Origin: a virus
IMG/VR virus record: IMGVR_UViG_3300031256_000055
Coordinates: 1 to 56,710 of that record
Length of the DNA stretch: 56,710 nucleotides
Reading direction: 5' to 3' (one strand)
Shown here: positions 14,297 to 24,750 of the stretch, one piece after another
Layout of the letters: each line of letters begins with the position of its first letter
Numbering within the stretch: the stretch's first letter is position 1
The notes under the pieces: model-generated
What the model saw: the letters and a program-made list of their open reading frames with translations, nothing else
Database searches by the model: none
What the model was told of the DNA's origin: nothing
Translations under genes and position numbers: made by a program

Positions 14297-15352
14297 TTAA
14301 TATCCCTGCACTCTCCAATATCCCCCGATATATCTCAATGCAACAGATCCATATGTTGCCATTACTATATCTGCACCATCAAATGTTATAATTTTTTGTG
14401 TCCCTGATCCCTCAAGATGCTCTAATGTCAAAGTATTCGCAGACGGATGCTTGTAGACCCAAATCTCTTGACCCTCTACCCCATTAGCGAAACCACCTAT
14501 AATGATATTACCGCTTGTTGTATCACATAATACATTTGAAATGCCAGTAACATCCACTGAATCAGAACTTGTATCAATAGTTTTTATTTCTGTAAAAGCT
14601 ATACTATTTTTAACACTAAGAAGTCCTGCAAATGACAATCTAAATTTCTCTGTCCTTACATCTCCTTTATACGTATAAAATACAAAAGCTCCTTGATCAT
14701 CAGCTCCATCTCTAACCATTTCGACAAATCCAAGATAATTAGGTACTCCGGCGTCATCTTCAATTGCAAAAGAAATCCCAGTACCAAAGCCATCGATCAT
14801 ATTTTCGCTTGTGGTATGTTTTATTATAATGCCCGGCATAGGAATCCCGATAAAATCCGATGTCCTTTCAAAGACCCCACCTATATCAGGCCAAGCTGCC
14901 ACACTATGCAACCTCCATGAAGGATCAGATGTACCAATACCTAATTTATCCGAAATATAAACTTCAACAAATTGGCTTGTTATACTTTCCCATCCATCGC
15001 TATTATATATGAACATCTGAATATACCCGGCTTCCAAAGTATGATTTATAGGAACACCGGCGGTACCAAGATTTACTGTAATTGAGCTAACGTTAGTATT
15101 TTTTATTAAAACAATATTTCCTTCGATTTTCAATATTTCTAAATTAATATTTATATCCGTTTCGATTTTTATAATTTCCGAAAACGGCAACTCATCACAC
15201 TGACTTGATCCATCCCCCAGCACGGAGCACGGATGCGTTATTCCCGTCAATATTGTATCAAAATATCGTCTTTCCCCTTCCAGAGGTATATCCGTTTTAT
15301 ATGTCGCGTAATCAAATATTTCATGTCTTATTCTACAAAGCTCCTCAGCCAT
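14297..15352 (-). CDS. tail fibre or tail-tip protein
   Basis: A 351-residue protein rich in beta strands, Gly, Ser and Thr, with repeats of short strands typical of trimeric fibres, e.g. DKLGIGTSDPSWRLH, a motif seen in fibre shafts and before chaperone-processed tips. Last tail gene before lysis, the usual place of host-binding proteins. ATG follows GGAGGGAGCAT. Confidence 0.65.
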   Translation of the reverse strand: MAEELCRIRHEIFDYATYKTDIPLEGERRYFDTILTGITHPCSVLGDGSSQCDELPFSEIIKIETDININLEILKIEGNIVLIKNTNVSSITVNLGTAGVPINHTLEAGYIQMFIYNSDGWESITSQFVEVYISDKLGIGTSDPSWRLHSVAAWPDIGGVFERTSDFIGIPMPGIIIKHTTSENMIDGFGTGISFAIEDDAGVPNYLGFVEMVRDGADDQGAFVFYTYKGDVRTEKFRLSFAGLLSVKNSIAFTEIKTIDTSSDSVDVTGISNVLCDTTSGNIIIGGFANGVEGQEIWVYKHPSANTLTLEHLEGSGTQKIITFDGADIVMATYGSVALRYIGGYWRVQGY

Positions 15353-15362
15353 ATGCTCCCTC

Positions 15363-17285
15363 CTATGGTGTATATCCTGTTATACTATCAAATAAATCTG
15401 AATATTCTCTTTGTCTTATTTCAATATCTATAGTTTCATTTTCAAAATCGGGCGTTATTCCAATAATTTGAAATCTTTTATTCCCTAAATATTCCCGGTA
15501 TCCTATTATTATATCAATCAGGGTTTCCCTGATTGCGGTATATAAATCATATGTATCCCTATCGGCGGTATATGTAGTTCCGGTCGTACCTCTTCCAGCT
15601 ACATAAATCGTTCTTTCAACATGTCCGGTTTTTATACCTGGTTTAGATATCTCAGCCATAACGATATCAAATATTTTTAGAGTATAGAATTCTTTTCCGT
15701 ATAACGTTATTATACCGGTTGGTCTTTCTTTCTGCAAATCTTCAAGCAATATCACCGATTTGTCATCGGCAAGGTCTTCTGTTCCAAGTAGACATTCAAC
15801 CTGGAAAGGGGTATCTTTTCTATGCTCCCTAAAAACAGTATTATAATAATCATCATTTTGATATCGCATATAATCATCAGTATAATTATTTTTTTTATAA
15901 TCAACTATTACATGAGTTGCGAAAAAATCCTCATTGTTATTGAATTTTAATTCTCCATTATTTAATATTTCAACTGATTGTATACTCCTTACCGGGGTTC
16001 TGTTCGGATTGTCAAGCCGTAACGTCCTTTTATTATTTTCAAATAGATATTGGAATCCAACAGTTGAACCGTTTTGAATAATTTCGATCCATTCAAAAAG
16101 TTCCTTTTCGTCTTTCATATACAAACTTATATCTTCAAGATATTGCTTTTCATCCTCCCATTCCGTTGTATCATAGTTAGATGAATTGTATATGATTGAC
16201 AAATACTTGTCGTTAAGGTCGGCTATAATATCCCCTGGATTTCCCAAATCAATAAAGGTACCTTCACAAATTACATCAAATATACCTTTTGAGTTGTCAC
16301 CGTCAACATGTATATCTGCAACCGCAAAGGTAACCATTCCGTGTATATAATCTGTTGCTGACGGAACGACTACCACGAAAATATCATCTTCATATTTTTT
16401 GAACACTGGGGCCGGGACCGATTGGATAATGGATGCAAAATAAAAAATCTTTGCCCCTGCATTCTCGGAATTGACACATATTCCAGGAACCGACGGGGGG
16501 GAGTTGTATGCATCCGGTTTTATATCACCGACAATGTCCGGGTCCAAGTCCGGGAATTCCTCAAGCGTGAAGGTATCAGTAGGCGCTTGTTTTGACTGTT
16601 GTTCCCGTTTATCCTTCGTTATTACCTCAACTTCATCAAGGGAAATAATAGTATTCTCAATATAATTATTGGCTATCAAGATCAAATCATCATAGTCGTC
16701 GTCGTCATTACCGCATAATAAATAAATATCATTCCCGGTAAATTCAATATTCGAATCAAACGATCCATCATCCGAACCGTCAACCGGATGATTATTGAAA
16801 ATAACTGACCCGGAATAAAAGGCTTGTCGTCCATAGCGAAGAGGATCTACTTTCAATTTAAAACTCGGGATTGATTTTAATAGCGGTAAATAATTTACAG
16901 AATTAAATGTCCTTACTTTATCATTTGTATATCCGTATACTTTCCCATATTCGATAATACAATCATTAGGGCTTGTGTCGTGATCAAGGTGAATATACAA
17001 TAATTGATTTACAAAATCGAAATAAAAACTTTTTTCATTATCTTCACAGTCATCTATTGAAATTTGGATACTATAAAAATTATTTATATCAACGATAAGT
17101 CCTTTAATATTTAATATTTCTTTATTTGTATTATCATCAGCACCTAACGTTGTTAAAAAGTAAGATGTAAAAGTCGGAAGTGTTGTGATTTTAGCTTTAT
17201 AAACAAAAGGCGATTCTACCATTAATAGATCAGTGTCGAGTTCAAAATATTTTATTAATTCTGCTATTACGAAAAAATCAGCCAT
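15363..17285 (-). CDS. large tail-tip/baseplate protein
   Basis: A 640-residue protein of mostly beta structure, placed three genes after the tape measure. By position it is the tail hub or adhesin-bearing tip protein. The middle region (residues 200-330) has an acidic, Pro-rich low-complexity part. No enzymatic motif recognised. Confidence 0.65.
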   Translation of the reverse strand: MADFFVIAELIKYFELDTDLLMVESPFVYKAKITTLPTFTSYFLTTLGADDNTNKEILNIKGLIVDINNFYSIQISIDDCEDNEKSFYFDFVNQLLYIHLDHDTSPNDCIIEYGKVYGYTNDKVRTFNSVNYLPLLKSIPSFKLKVDPLRYGRQAFYSGSVIFNNHPVDGSDDGSFDSNIEFTGNDIYLLCGNDDDDYDDLILIANNYIENTIISLDEVEVITKDKREQQSKQAPTDTFTLEEFPDLDPDIVGDIKPDAYNSPPSVPGICVNSENAGAKIFYFASIIQSVPAPVFKKYEDDIFVVVVPSATDYIHGMVTFAVADIHVDGDNSKGIFDVICEGTFIDLGNPGDIIADLNDKYLSIIYNSSNYDTTEWEDEKQYLEDISLYMKDEKELFEWIEIIQNGSTVGFQYLFENNKRTLRLDNPNRTPVRSIQSVEILNNGELKFNNNEDFFATHVIVDYKKNNYTDDYMRYQNDDYYNTVFREHRKDTPFQVECLLGTEDLADDKSVILLEDLQKERPTGIITLYGKEFYTLKIFDIVMAEISKPGIKTGHVERTIYVAGRGTTGTTYTADRDTYDLYTAIRETLIDIIIGYREYLGNKRFQIIGITPDFENETIDIEIRQREYSDLFDSITGYTP

Positions 17286-17291
17286 TAGATT

Positions 17292-18059
17292 TTATATCCT
17301 CACCGTATAATTGATATATCCTCTATTTCCAGCTCCATTAAATTCTGCATCATCAAATACTCCACCCGTTCTAACATACATTCTCAATGCCCCTATAACA
17401 TATATTCTCCAAGAACCGTCGTTTTCCGTGAATCCTGGGGCTTCAGAAAAATTGAGAGGATACATCTGTGTTCCAGAATCATTTACTATATTTACGGAAT
17501 TTATACCTATAACATAATTGCCATATTCTAATGATGCATTATGTACTGCTAAAGATGTCATGTCCCATGCCCCAATCTCTGCAATTAAATCAATAATAAT
17601 ATATGAACTGATATCAAACTTATTTATAAGTTTATCAAGATTAAATTTTGTCCAATTGCCACTATCTAACCATAACACGTAAGGTAATAATTGACTACCA
17701 TCTGCATGGTAAAAGCCGTTATATATATAATTCCAGGAATACCCCGTTGTATCATCCGTGAATTCAGCTTCTAACACATCCCCGGACCGCTCAACCTTTA
17801 TATAAACCCTTCCATCTGCCACCCCCGGATCAGTAATAGCATAATCAGAATCTTGAACTTGAAAAATTGCTCCCCCGTGATTTATATAAACATAACGTGT
17901 GATAGCCGGAACTGTTAAGGTATCCCATTCGGTTAATAATAATGATTTATTTAAAAGTACATTTAATAATACACCTATATCAACATTCTGATAATTATAA
18001 TCATTTGTTGATAAAGGAGCCCCCCCGGTTGGTTGTGTAATTAAATTTATAGTTCCCAT
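17292..18059 (-). CDS. tail-tip structural protein
   Basis: A 255-residue beta-rich protein with TQPTGGAPLSTNDYN near the start. Start shares a base with the preceding stop (TAATG). Likely a distal tail component; family not recognised. Confidence 0.6.
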   Translation of the reverse strand: MGTINLITQPTGGAPLSTNDYNYQNVDIGVLLNVLLNKSLLLTEWDTLTVPAITRYVYINHGGAIFQVQDSDYAITDPGVADGRVYIKVERSGDVLEAEFTDDTTGYSWNYIYNGFYHADGSQLLPYVLWLDSGNWTKFNLDKLINKFDISSYIIIDLIAEIGAWDMTSLAVHNASLEYGNYVIGINSVNIVNDSGTQMYPLNFSEAPGFTENDGSWRIYVIGALRMYVRTGGVFDDAEFNGAGNRGYINYTVRI

Positions 18060-18781
18060 TATCTACTCTCCCTATAAGTTATTGAGGCGTTATACGTAAA
18101 ATTAGAAGTTCCGCGTTTGCCGAGAGGTATATTTTTTGATTCAATCGTACCATAAAAAACGGGCTGTTCATCGTGAGCATCAGGATATAAATCTATAAAA
18201 TGAGGGATTGAAGTTTGAACAAACGTTGTATAAGCTTGCATTTCACCCCTTTCCGTATTACTTATGTTTGCAAATTGTAAAGGATATCTATTGAAATTTT
18301 GTTTTCTATTCCCGGATGATTGCCCCCCAGAAGATTGGAAACTACTATCATTTATTATTTTTGTGTTTTGCGGTCCTGCGAGAAAATCCGGTAAATCCAG
18401 ATATTCACCTATGGAAATACATCCAATATATAATAATAAAGCCAGACTTGAAACCGTAACAATTGCTTTTCTTACACCTTCTATTTTTGTGAAGTAACCT
18501 ATCGACTCATTATCCTCTATTGTAATAACTTGTGTATCAAGTAATACATCTAACATATCATAAAATGCAATGGACATAGCATTAAGATTGTGATATCCAT
18601 ATGCTACATGGTCAATATCAACATCTTCGTCAAACTCTATTGTAATCACGGAAGAATTCCCAGTTGAATAAAATGGAAGTTCAAGGAAATTATGGGTCAA
18701 ATTTGAAACCGGATTATTCGCATTTTCATTTGTTGCGGTTATTGTTGCGTCTTTTAATTTGTTATCATAACTGACAATCAT
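18059..18781 (-). CDS. distal tail protein (position-based)
   Basis: A 240-residue beta-rich protein immediately downstream of the tape measure gene, where siphophages encode Dit. It contains a Gly/Ser/Gln/Asn-rich loop at about residues 150-163 (SFQSSGGQSSGNRKQNFN). No motif secures the assignment. Confidence 0.6.
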   Translation of the reverse strand: MIVSYDNKLKDATITATNENANNPVSNLTHNFLELPFYSTGNSSVITIEFDEDVDIDHVAYGYHNLNAMSIAFYDMLDVLLDTQVITIEDNESIGYFTKIEGVRKAIVTVSSLALLLYIGCISIGEYLDLPDFLAGPQNTKIINDSSFQSSGGQSSGNRKQNFNRYPLQFANISNTERGEMQAYTTFVQTSIPHFIDLYPDAHDEQPVFYGTIESKNIPLGKRGTSNFTYNASITYRESR

Positions 18782-18783
18782 AA

Positions 18784-21700
18784 TTAATACGTACTCCTTG
18801 GCTTGAATTCTATTATACCATTATTTTGAGTTTTTGCAACAGCTCTTCCCAACACATCAGACTCCAATTTCATTATAACTGTCACGGCTATTTCGCCATT
18901 TCCTTGGACACTACCACCCCCGGATGCAACCATATTGAATAAGTTTTTCATTTGATCCTCGTTAAAAACCGCCTCGGTACCGTGTAAAATTGCCGGGTAG
19001 CCTGATTTTGGACCGGTAGAAATTCCTCCCGTTTCAAATTGTGGGGGCTGAGGTTTTGCTGCCGCAACCGCCGCGACATTTACACCTTGAGCAACCGCGA
19101 AAGTAATTGCTGGTATATTAGCGGGCCATGGGGCAGCGGCCGTAGCAACCATTATTGCCTGTGCAAGACTTGCCGTAGCCGATGTAAGTTTGATGTACCA
19201 TTCATTCATCGCGGCTTTATATTGCAATTCTGCTTTCTGTTTTTCGTATTTTTCTTCGATATCAAGTCGGTCAAGCGCATTTTGTATTTCAAGTTCTTTG
19301 TCTTTATCCCCGGCTTTCCTTGCGGCTTCGAGTTGAGCCTCTAATCTTTCTCTTTCCGTTTCTTCTGATAATCCTGCCGCTTCAAGCTCTGCCCTCATCT
19401 GTCGGTCAAGTTCATCAATTCTGTTATCAGTTAGTTGAGAAAATAAACTTGTTAATGCGTCGGTTAACTGTTGTGCGGATGATATTATTTCATAAACTAA
19501 ATTTCTAAACTCTTCTTTTTTCTTTTCTGCCTTATCGTCACCTATCGCATCCCAGTATCTATTAATTGCATCAATAGCCGCATTGGTTGCCGTCTCTGAT
19601 GCACCCATATTTTTTACAAGGTCAATAGCTTTTTCTTTTTCAGATTTATTAACGTCTTCCAATTTTTTTTCATAATCTGCTATCAAATCGGAAATATCTT
19701 TTGATATTTTTTGCCGTCTTTCCTGCACTGCAAGATCATCTTTCTCGGATTGTATAAGCTCATCAAGTGCTTCTTTCGTTCTATCATATTCTTCTCTTAT
19801 CTTAATCATTATTGCACTTAAGGGGTCAAGTCCTTCTTCCTTTGCCGCCAGATAAGATTCTTTGAGAAAATCCATTCTCGCCTTTAATACATCTTGCTCA
19901 TCACCAAACAATCTTGCTTCGGTTGTTGCTTCTTCAATTCCTTTGAGATAATCTTTCCAGGATTTTATAATTTCATCTTTTATTGAAGGAACCTTTACAT
20001 CTTTATCAAGTCCAGCAATATCATTTTGTATATCACGTAATGATTTTTCAAGTTCAACTATTTCGTCAAGTTTTGCTTTTGCATCTTTGTATAATTGTTC
20101 CGATTTTGTCGGTTTATCAATACTTTTTTGTAGTTGATTTAATGTTTTGTTTGCATTTGATATTTCCTGTTCAACCCGGATAAATTGATTATCTTCAAAG
20201 ATTTCTCCCTTTGATACATCTCCTTTGACTTCGTTAAAAGTTAATCCAACACTTTTTAATTCATCTTTCATTTCAGAAAGAACCTTATTAAAATTAGCTT
20301 GATATAATGCGAAAGTTTGGAAAGGTCCGTTAGGTTCTTCCTCTTGATCTTGCAATAGTTTGTATTCCGTTCTGAATTTCTCAAGCGTAGCAAGTCTCGC
20401 CTGAGCATTTGCACTTTGAGCAATTAATCTATTTCTATTTTGTTCGGTTGACTTTGCATCAGCTTCGGTTTGTAATATGGTTCTTTTATATAATGATTCA
20501 CTCATCTTTAGTTGAGTCAAACCATTTTGTATTGTTGCTTCTCTTGCAAGTAACATTTGCCGTGCCGCTTCTTTTGATTTTTCACCACTTACTTCTATAG
20601 CGTTTCCATACTCATCGAACTTAGTAACAGCGGATGGCATTATTTTCTCTATTTGGGAAATTACGGTTTTTAATCGTCCTTGTTCCGATTCAGTGAGATT
20701 TGTTTTCTTCGACAAGGCTTCATACTCATCGGTTAATTGATTCAACTTCTTTGCAGTATTCCCTAATTCCCCGGCTTTTTTTATAGCCTCGGAAACTTTC
20801 GCCAACCCTTCACCGGCTTTTTCCATTGGTGTCTGATTACTTTTAAAACCGTCTAATAAAGCGTTAAATATTCCGGTTATTACATTAGTACTTATAGATG
20901 TAAATTTTAAAATTATATTAAATATATTCCCCAGGAATTCCCCTATAGGTTTAGTTGCATCTAAAAAATTAATAAAGGCTTTTATTAAATCTCTCAACCC
21001 GGGTTCAAACTTTTCTACTATCGAAATGGCTACACCTTCCAATTTAGATTTTAGAAAATCCATGCTTCCGGCAAGTGAATCATTTTGTATCTTGTATGCC
21101 TCAGCCGCCGCATTTGTCCCCGTCACATCGTCCGTATACCGTCTTAATGCATCACCACCCTGCTTAATGAGTACTGCCATTTGTGGACCGGCTACCTTAC
21201 CAAATGCATCTATAATATTTGCAGTGGTAGCACCTGAATTACCTAATACGTCTATGATATCAGCGAATGAATTTGTTTCCGGGTTTACTTTTGATAATTC
21301 AATCCCCAACTTTGCAAATATCGTTTTTATATTTTCGGTAGGGCTTGCTAAATCGGCAAGGGCTGATTTCAACGCTCGCCCTGCGGCTTGCCCCTGGAAA
21401 CCGGCGTTATACAATTCCTGTAATATTCCGGTAGTTTCTTCTACCGTATAACCAAACCCAGCCGCAACAGGCCCAACTTGTCGGAATGAGTTTGTTAATT
21501 TTTCCATGGTGGCTTGACTATTACCTATGGCCGCCGCGAAAACGTTTGAAATATTTGTTGCCTCGCTTGCTTTGAGACCGTACTGACTTATAATAGACGC
21601 AACACTTTCCGCGGTTGATGCGAGATCCGATTGAGTTGCGCCTGCTAACTGCAATACACCATCCAGAGCGGCTATCGATTGGCTTGCAGAAAAACCAGCC

Positions 21701-22089
21701 GAACCGAGATAGTATAACGCATCGGCAGCTTGCCGTGCCGTAAAGCGAGTGTTCTCACCGGCATCTTTTGCGGCTTGAGTCATAATCCTTAATTCTTCAC
21801 CGACAGCCCCGGTAACAGATTTAACATTTTGCATTGACTGTTGAAATCCGGAAAAAATCATTATACCTTGTTTTATGCTTGAGAAAAACTTATTGACAAG
21901 TTGAACCGCTCCGAAACCAAAGGCGGTTGAAAAAGAGTTTTTCCAGAACTCGCTGAACCCCTGGGAAGTCTTTTTTGAATCACTTACGAATGAGCTGATT
22001 TTTGCTTTTGCGGTTCTAAAGTCGGCTTCAAGGTTATTGAGACGAATTCGCAAATCTGCATATATGGAGCCTGAACTTATACCAGCCAT
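18784..22089 (-). CDS. tail tape measure protein
   Basis: A 1101-residue protein, longest of the structural operon. Residues 70-400 match the TP901-type tape measure core (AKDAGENTRFTARQAADAL, GLKASEATNISNVFAAAIGNS, then QGQAAGRALKSALADLASP). The middle is long charged coiled coil; residues about 965-1020 are hydrophobic and Ala-rich, able to cross a membrane; the C-terminus is Gly-rich. In siphophages it sets tail length and passes DNA through the envelope. About 1100 residues predict a tail of roughly 160 nm by the usual ratio. Confidence 0.93.
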   Translation of the reverse strand: MAGISSGSIYADLRIRLNNLEADFRTAKAKISSFVSDSKKTSQGFSEFWKNSFSTAFGFGAVQLVNKFFSSIKQGIMIFSGFQQSMQNVKSVTGAVGEELRIMTQAAKDAGENTRFTARQAADALYYLGSAGFSASQSIAALDGVLQLAGATQSDLASTAESVASIISQYGLKASEATNISNVFAAAIGNSQATMEKLTNSFRQVGPVAAGFGYTVEETTGILQELYNAGFQGQAAGRALKSALADLASPTENIKTIFAKLGIELSKVNPETNSFADIIDVLGNSGATTANIIDAFGKVAGPQMAVLIKQGGDALRRYTDDVTGTNAAAEAYKIQNDSLAGSMDFLKSKLEGVAISIVEKFEPGLRDLIKAFINFLDATKPIGEFLGNIFNIILKFTSISTNVITGIFNALLDGFKSNQTPMEKAGEGLAKVSEAIKKAGELGNTAKKLNQLTDEYEALSKKTNLTESEQGRLKTVISQIEKIMPSAVTKFDEYGNAIEVSGEKSKEAARQMLLAREATIQNGLTQLKMSESLYKRTILQTEADAKSTEQNRNRLIAQSANAQARLATLEKFRTEYKLLQDQEEEPNGPFQTFALYQANFNKVLSEMKDELKSVGLTFNEVKGDVSKGEIFEDNQFIRVEQEISNANKTLNQLQKSIDKPTKSEQLYKDAKAKLDEIVELEKSLRDIQNDIAGLDKDVKVPSIKDEIIKSWKDYLKGIEEATTEARLFGDEQDVLKARMDFLKESYLAAKEEGLDPLSAIMIKIREEYDRTKEALDELIQSEKDDLAVQERRQKISKDISDLIADYEKKLEDVNKSEKEKAIDLVKNMGASETATNAAIDAINRYWDAIGDDKAEKKKEEFRNLVYEIISSAQQLTDALTSLFSQLTDNRIDELDRQMRAELEAAGLSEETERERLEAQLEAARKAGDKDKELEIQNALDRLDIEEKYEKQKAELQYKAAMNEWYIKLTSATASLAQAIMVATAAAPWPANIPAITFAVAQGVNVAAVAAAKPQPPQFETGGISTGPKSGYPAILHGTEAVFNEDQMKNLFNMVASGGGSVQGNGEIAVTVIMKLESDVLGRAVAKTQNNGIIEFKPRSTY

Positions 22090-22836
22090 TTATCCCCACT
22101 TATAATTATTTTTTCTCAAGCCTTGTTCTCTTTTTTTATCTTCAAGATATTGACTCAACAAGTAATCGGAATGTTTATTTATATCGGTTTTTTGAAAATC
22201 GGTTAATATCCCGGATATCATATCCGTTGCCAAACAATTTTTATTATACGCCATAATTGCCGCACTAAGAAGTATATCTCTTGATATCCTTTTTATATCT
22301 GTGATCTGAATTCCTAACGCCCACGCGGATAAAAAATTCATCGTGTCGTCAGGCAACAAAAAGCCCAGATAAAATTCCACCTTTTCGGCTTGCCTTTCAA
22401 GTTTTCTTCGTTTTCGTTTGTCGGGTTCGGAGGTTATTAATTTATTTATTTTTTCCAGTTCCGATTTTTTTTCCGAAATGTTGAAATTCGATTGTGTTAT
22501 TTCGTTAACAATCTCTTCAAAAGTAGGCTTAATAAGGGTTAATTTTATAAGGGCTTCTTGTGCGTTTTTTATTTCGATTAATTCGTCTAATGTTTTTTCT
22601 TTTTTAATATCCTCTTCATCGTCCGGTAAATACAAACAAGATATTTTACCACAACTCTGAATTTGTAACGCATTCAAACAAGTCACATAACACCATATTG
22701 AGTTATTACCGATTACATTGGAGTTGAACGGTACACAAATCCAGTGAAACATTGCCCCCCGGATTGCGGCTATTGGATTATAGCCTACCGGAGGACAATT
22801 ATTTTTTAATTCAAGTTGATTTTCTTGTTGTTTCAT
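22090..22836 (-). CDS. tail assembly chaperone candidate
   Basis: A 248-residue protein between the major tail protein and the tape measure, the place of gpG/gpGT-type chaperones. Residues 75-150 are highly charged helices (KSELEKINKLI, PDKRKRRKLERQAEK). It has six Cys in the first 70 residues (NCPP, HWICVP, SCGKISCLY), unusual for a chaperone. I see no clear slippery site or second frame, so a frameshifted GT form is not supported. Confidence 0.55.
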   Translation of the reverse strand: MKQQENQLELKNNCPPVGYNPIAAIRGAMFHWICVPFNSNVIGNNSIWCYVTCLNALQIQSCGKISCLYLPDDEEDIKKEKTLDELIEIKNAQEALIKLTLIKPTFEEIVNEITQSNFNISEKKSELEKINKLITSEPDKRKRRKLERQAEKVEFYLGFLLPDDTMNFLSAWALGIQITDIKRISRDILLSAAIMAYNKNCLATDMISGILTDFQKTDINKHSDYLLSQYLEDKKREQGLRKNNYKWG

Positions 22837-22838
22837 TC

Positions 22839-23810
22839 TTAGGTGTCATCCTCCATTGATGCCTGTATACTTTCAACGTCTAACGCATCAAATTCGTCTG
22901 TTGTATAAATCTTGTCAGTATAGAACGGCTGTCGTACCCCAGCTTCATTCGTCCATTCAGTAGCATCGCAATTGTAAGCCGTTTCCTTAAGAGTTTTTGT
23001 TTCATGGGATTCGTCTGCCTCAAGGCCAGTCACTGAATATATTTTTTTCATAAGATATCCGGCTTTCGTTCCTCTTTGGTTTGTACCCTTACCGTATTCA
23101 GGCCCGAAGTAATATATTGAAAAAATAGGGCTTGTGGTAACGGACGATAGAGGGGGTGTATATTCATTCGTAAGGGGAGCCCATGTTCCACCCTGTACAA
23201 CTTCCTTAATATAATAATCATCGTCTGTCATGGTCAATACGGGAGTATACCCCTTCATAATTGCATTAAGGATAACAGAGATTATAGTCCCATCGCCTGA
23301 CTCAGTTTCAATTTCTTCTTTTGCTTTTATGTTTTTCGGCAATGCAACAGTTTTTAGATTATCGAAAGCCTCGAAAAAGACAATTCCATTTCCGCCAAAA
23401 TCTTGACCTTGACCAAAATCCAGAAGTGCCGCGAAAGTCGGATCCGTATCTACGGAAAAAACTTGTAAGAAATCAACCGAGGCCGGTGTGTCATAAACAA
23501 TCAATAGTCTGTCCGTGTAGGTGTCCTGGGATGCCGTGATATTTGTGAATGCCGCATTTGTTATTGCCGTCACCATTTCGGCAACCGTCACCGCTGTCGG
23601 ATCAACGGCTGCGGACCAATCAACGGTATTGATTTCCTCTGTGCCATTATCTATCTTAATCCCCAACCTTGCATTAGTTGCGCCGATAGACGAAAGATCA
23701 ACGGTCCCGTAAAACCCAAGGATACGGCTCGGCGTAGCCGGTGTTCCATCTGGGTTATTTCTGACTATAAACGCGCCTTCAGGCCCGAATACTGTTTTCT
23801 TATTTATCAT
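22839..23810 (-). CDS. major tail tube protein candidate
   Basis: A 323-residue beta-rich acidic protein with VDLSSIGATNARLGIKIDNG near the start. It follows the tail terminator candidate and precedes the chaperone and tape measure, the normal site of the tail tube gene. The length is on the long side and could include an extra surface domain. Confidence 0.7.
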   Translation of the reverse strand: MINKKTVFGPEGAFIVRNNPDGTPATPSRILGFYGTVDLSSIGATNARLGIKIDNGTEEINTVDWSAAVDPTAVTVAEMVTAITNAAFTNITASQDTYTDRLLIVYDTPASVDFLQVFSVDTDPTFAALLDFGQGQDFGGNGIVFFEAFDNLKTVALPKNIKAKEEIETESGDGTIISVILNAIMKGYTPVLTMTDDDYYIKEVVQGGTWAPLTNEYTPPLSSVTTSPIFSIYYFGPEYGKGTNQRGTKAGYLMKKIYSVTGLEADESHETKTLKETAYNCDATEWTNEAGVRQPFYTDKIYTTDEFDALDVESIQASMEDDT

Positions 23811-23816
23811 AATTAT

Positions 23817-24194
23817 TTACCTCCCATAAATCCCAACAGTACTAATCTTTTGCTCTTTTGAAATTGTACCATCGGCATTATTAATTATATCGCTCGGCGC
23901 GCCCTCAAAGCGCACCTCTAAAACTCTTGAATCTCTTGTTGTCAAATCTTCACCGGCTAATAATTCACGTACCTCGTTAAAAATATAATCATCTAAATCG
24001 TTGGTATATCCTGGATTAAAATGCACTATTATTGTATACAGATCAGTCCCCTGATTTTCGCCTTCGATTTGTCGTATGAATTCCGGACCGGATAAAACAA
24101 CATAAGGTGGATTAGGATTTACAATATTATCACCTTTGGGAAAAACATTTGTGATAGACCCGGTTTTTAATATTGTTTCGATTGCTGTAATCAC
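23817..24194 (-). CDS. tail terminator/completion protein candidate
   Basis: A 125-residue protein; gene order (connectors, this gene, tail tube) and size fit the tail terminator of siphophages. Pattern PNPPYVVLSGPEFIRQIEG resembles this family. Function inferred from position. Confidence 0.6.
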   Translation of the reverse strand: MITAIETILKTGSITNVFPKGDNIVNPNPPYVVLSGPEFIRQIEGENQGTDLYTIIVHFNPGYTNDLDDYIFNEVRELLAGEDLTTRDSRVLEVRFEGAPSDIINNADGTISKEQKISTVGIYGR

Positions 24195-24197
24195 TTA

Positions 24198-24563
24198 TCA
24201 TCCACCACCAAATATTTTTTTTACGTCGGCAAAATACCGGCTTGAAAATCTTTTTATAATAGGCCATAAGGCTTGATGTTTTCTATCATTAGCAAGCTCA
24301 AGATATACACCATAATCAACCCCGTGTGAAATGAACCACCCGTAACCATAATAATCTTTGAACGCATTCGCAAACATCCTTGTAGCGGCTTGTGCCGTTT
24401 TGTTATCCCAAAATTTACCCGGAGTATCTACCCCGGGGGGTTGTACTGACAAAAAATAATTTATTGCCTGCACCGCATAATATCGGTTCAAGGCTTCTAA
24501 CATCGCAACACGTCTTGTCAAGAGTTCATATGCCATGTTTGCAATGACTTGTTGATTAGCCAA
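24198..24563 (-). CDS. neck / HK97 gp10-like head-tail protein candidate
   Basis: A 121-residue protein with an N-terminal helix rich in Ala and Arg and a hydrophobic aromatic middle (FKDYYGYGWFISHGVDYGVYLE). Similar patterns (GVxYAxYLE) are seen in HK97 gp10-type neck proteins. Overlaps the next upstream gene by 8 nt. Confidence 0.6.
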   Translation of the reverse strand: MANQQVIANMAYELLTRRVAMLEALNRYYAVQAINYFLSVQPPGVDTPGKFWDNKTAQAATRMFANAFKDYYGYGWFISHGVDYGVYLELANDRKHQALWPIIKRFSSRYFADVKKIFGGG

Positions 24564-24750
24564 TTTTCACCCATTCCCTTTTCCCAGCCTCTATTAGACG
24601 AATTTGACCCTCAAGGCTTTTGATTATATTTTCTGCCACCTCAATATCAATATAATAAGTCACATTGTCAGGCGTTTTTAAAATTACTAAGTTATCTTTA
24701 TCATCAATCTTTTTACCATCTTCATCAATAACATTGATATCTTTAAGCAT
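24556..24750 (-). CDS. hypothetical small protein in the connector gene group
   Basis: A 64-residue protein, strands then helix, overlapping its neighbours on both sides by 8 nt. No recognised family. Its position suggests a role in head-tail joining or assembly. Confidence 0.65.
   Translation of the reverse strand: MLKDINVIDEDGKKIDDKDNLVILKTPDNVTYYIDIEVAENIIKSLEGQIRLIEAGKREWVKIG

Noticed and set aside
22090-22836. Programmed frameshift in the tail chaperone gene
   Set aside because: No canonical slippery heptamer followed by an open extension into the tape measure side was seen; the next gene starts directly after the stop.
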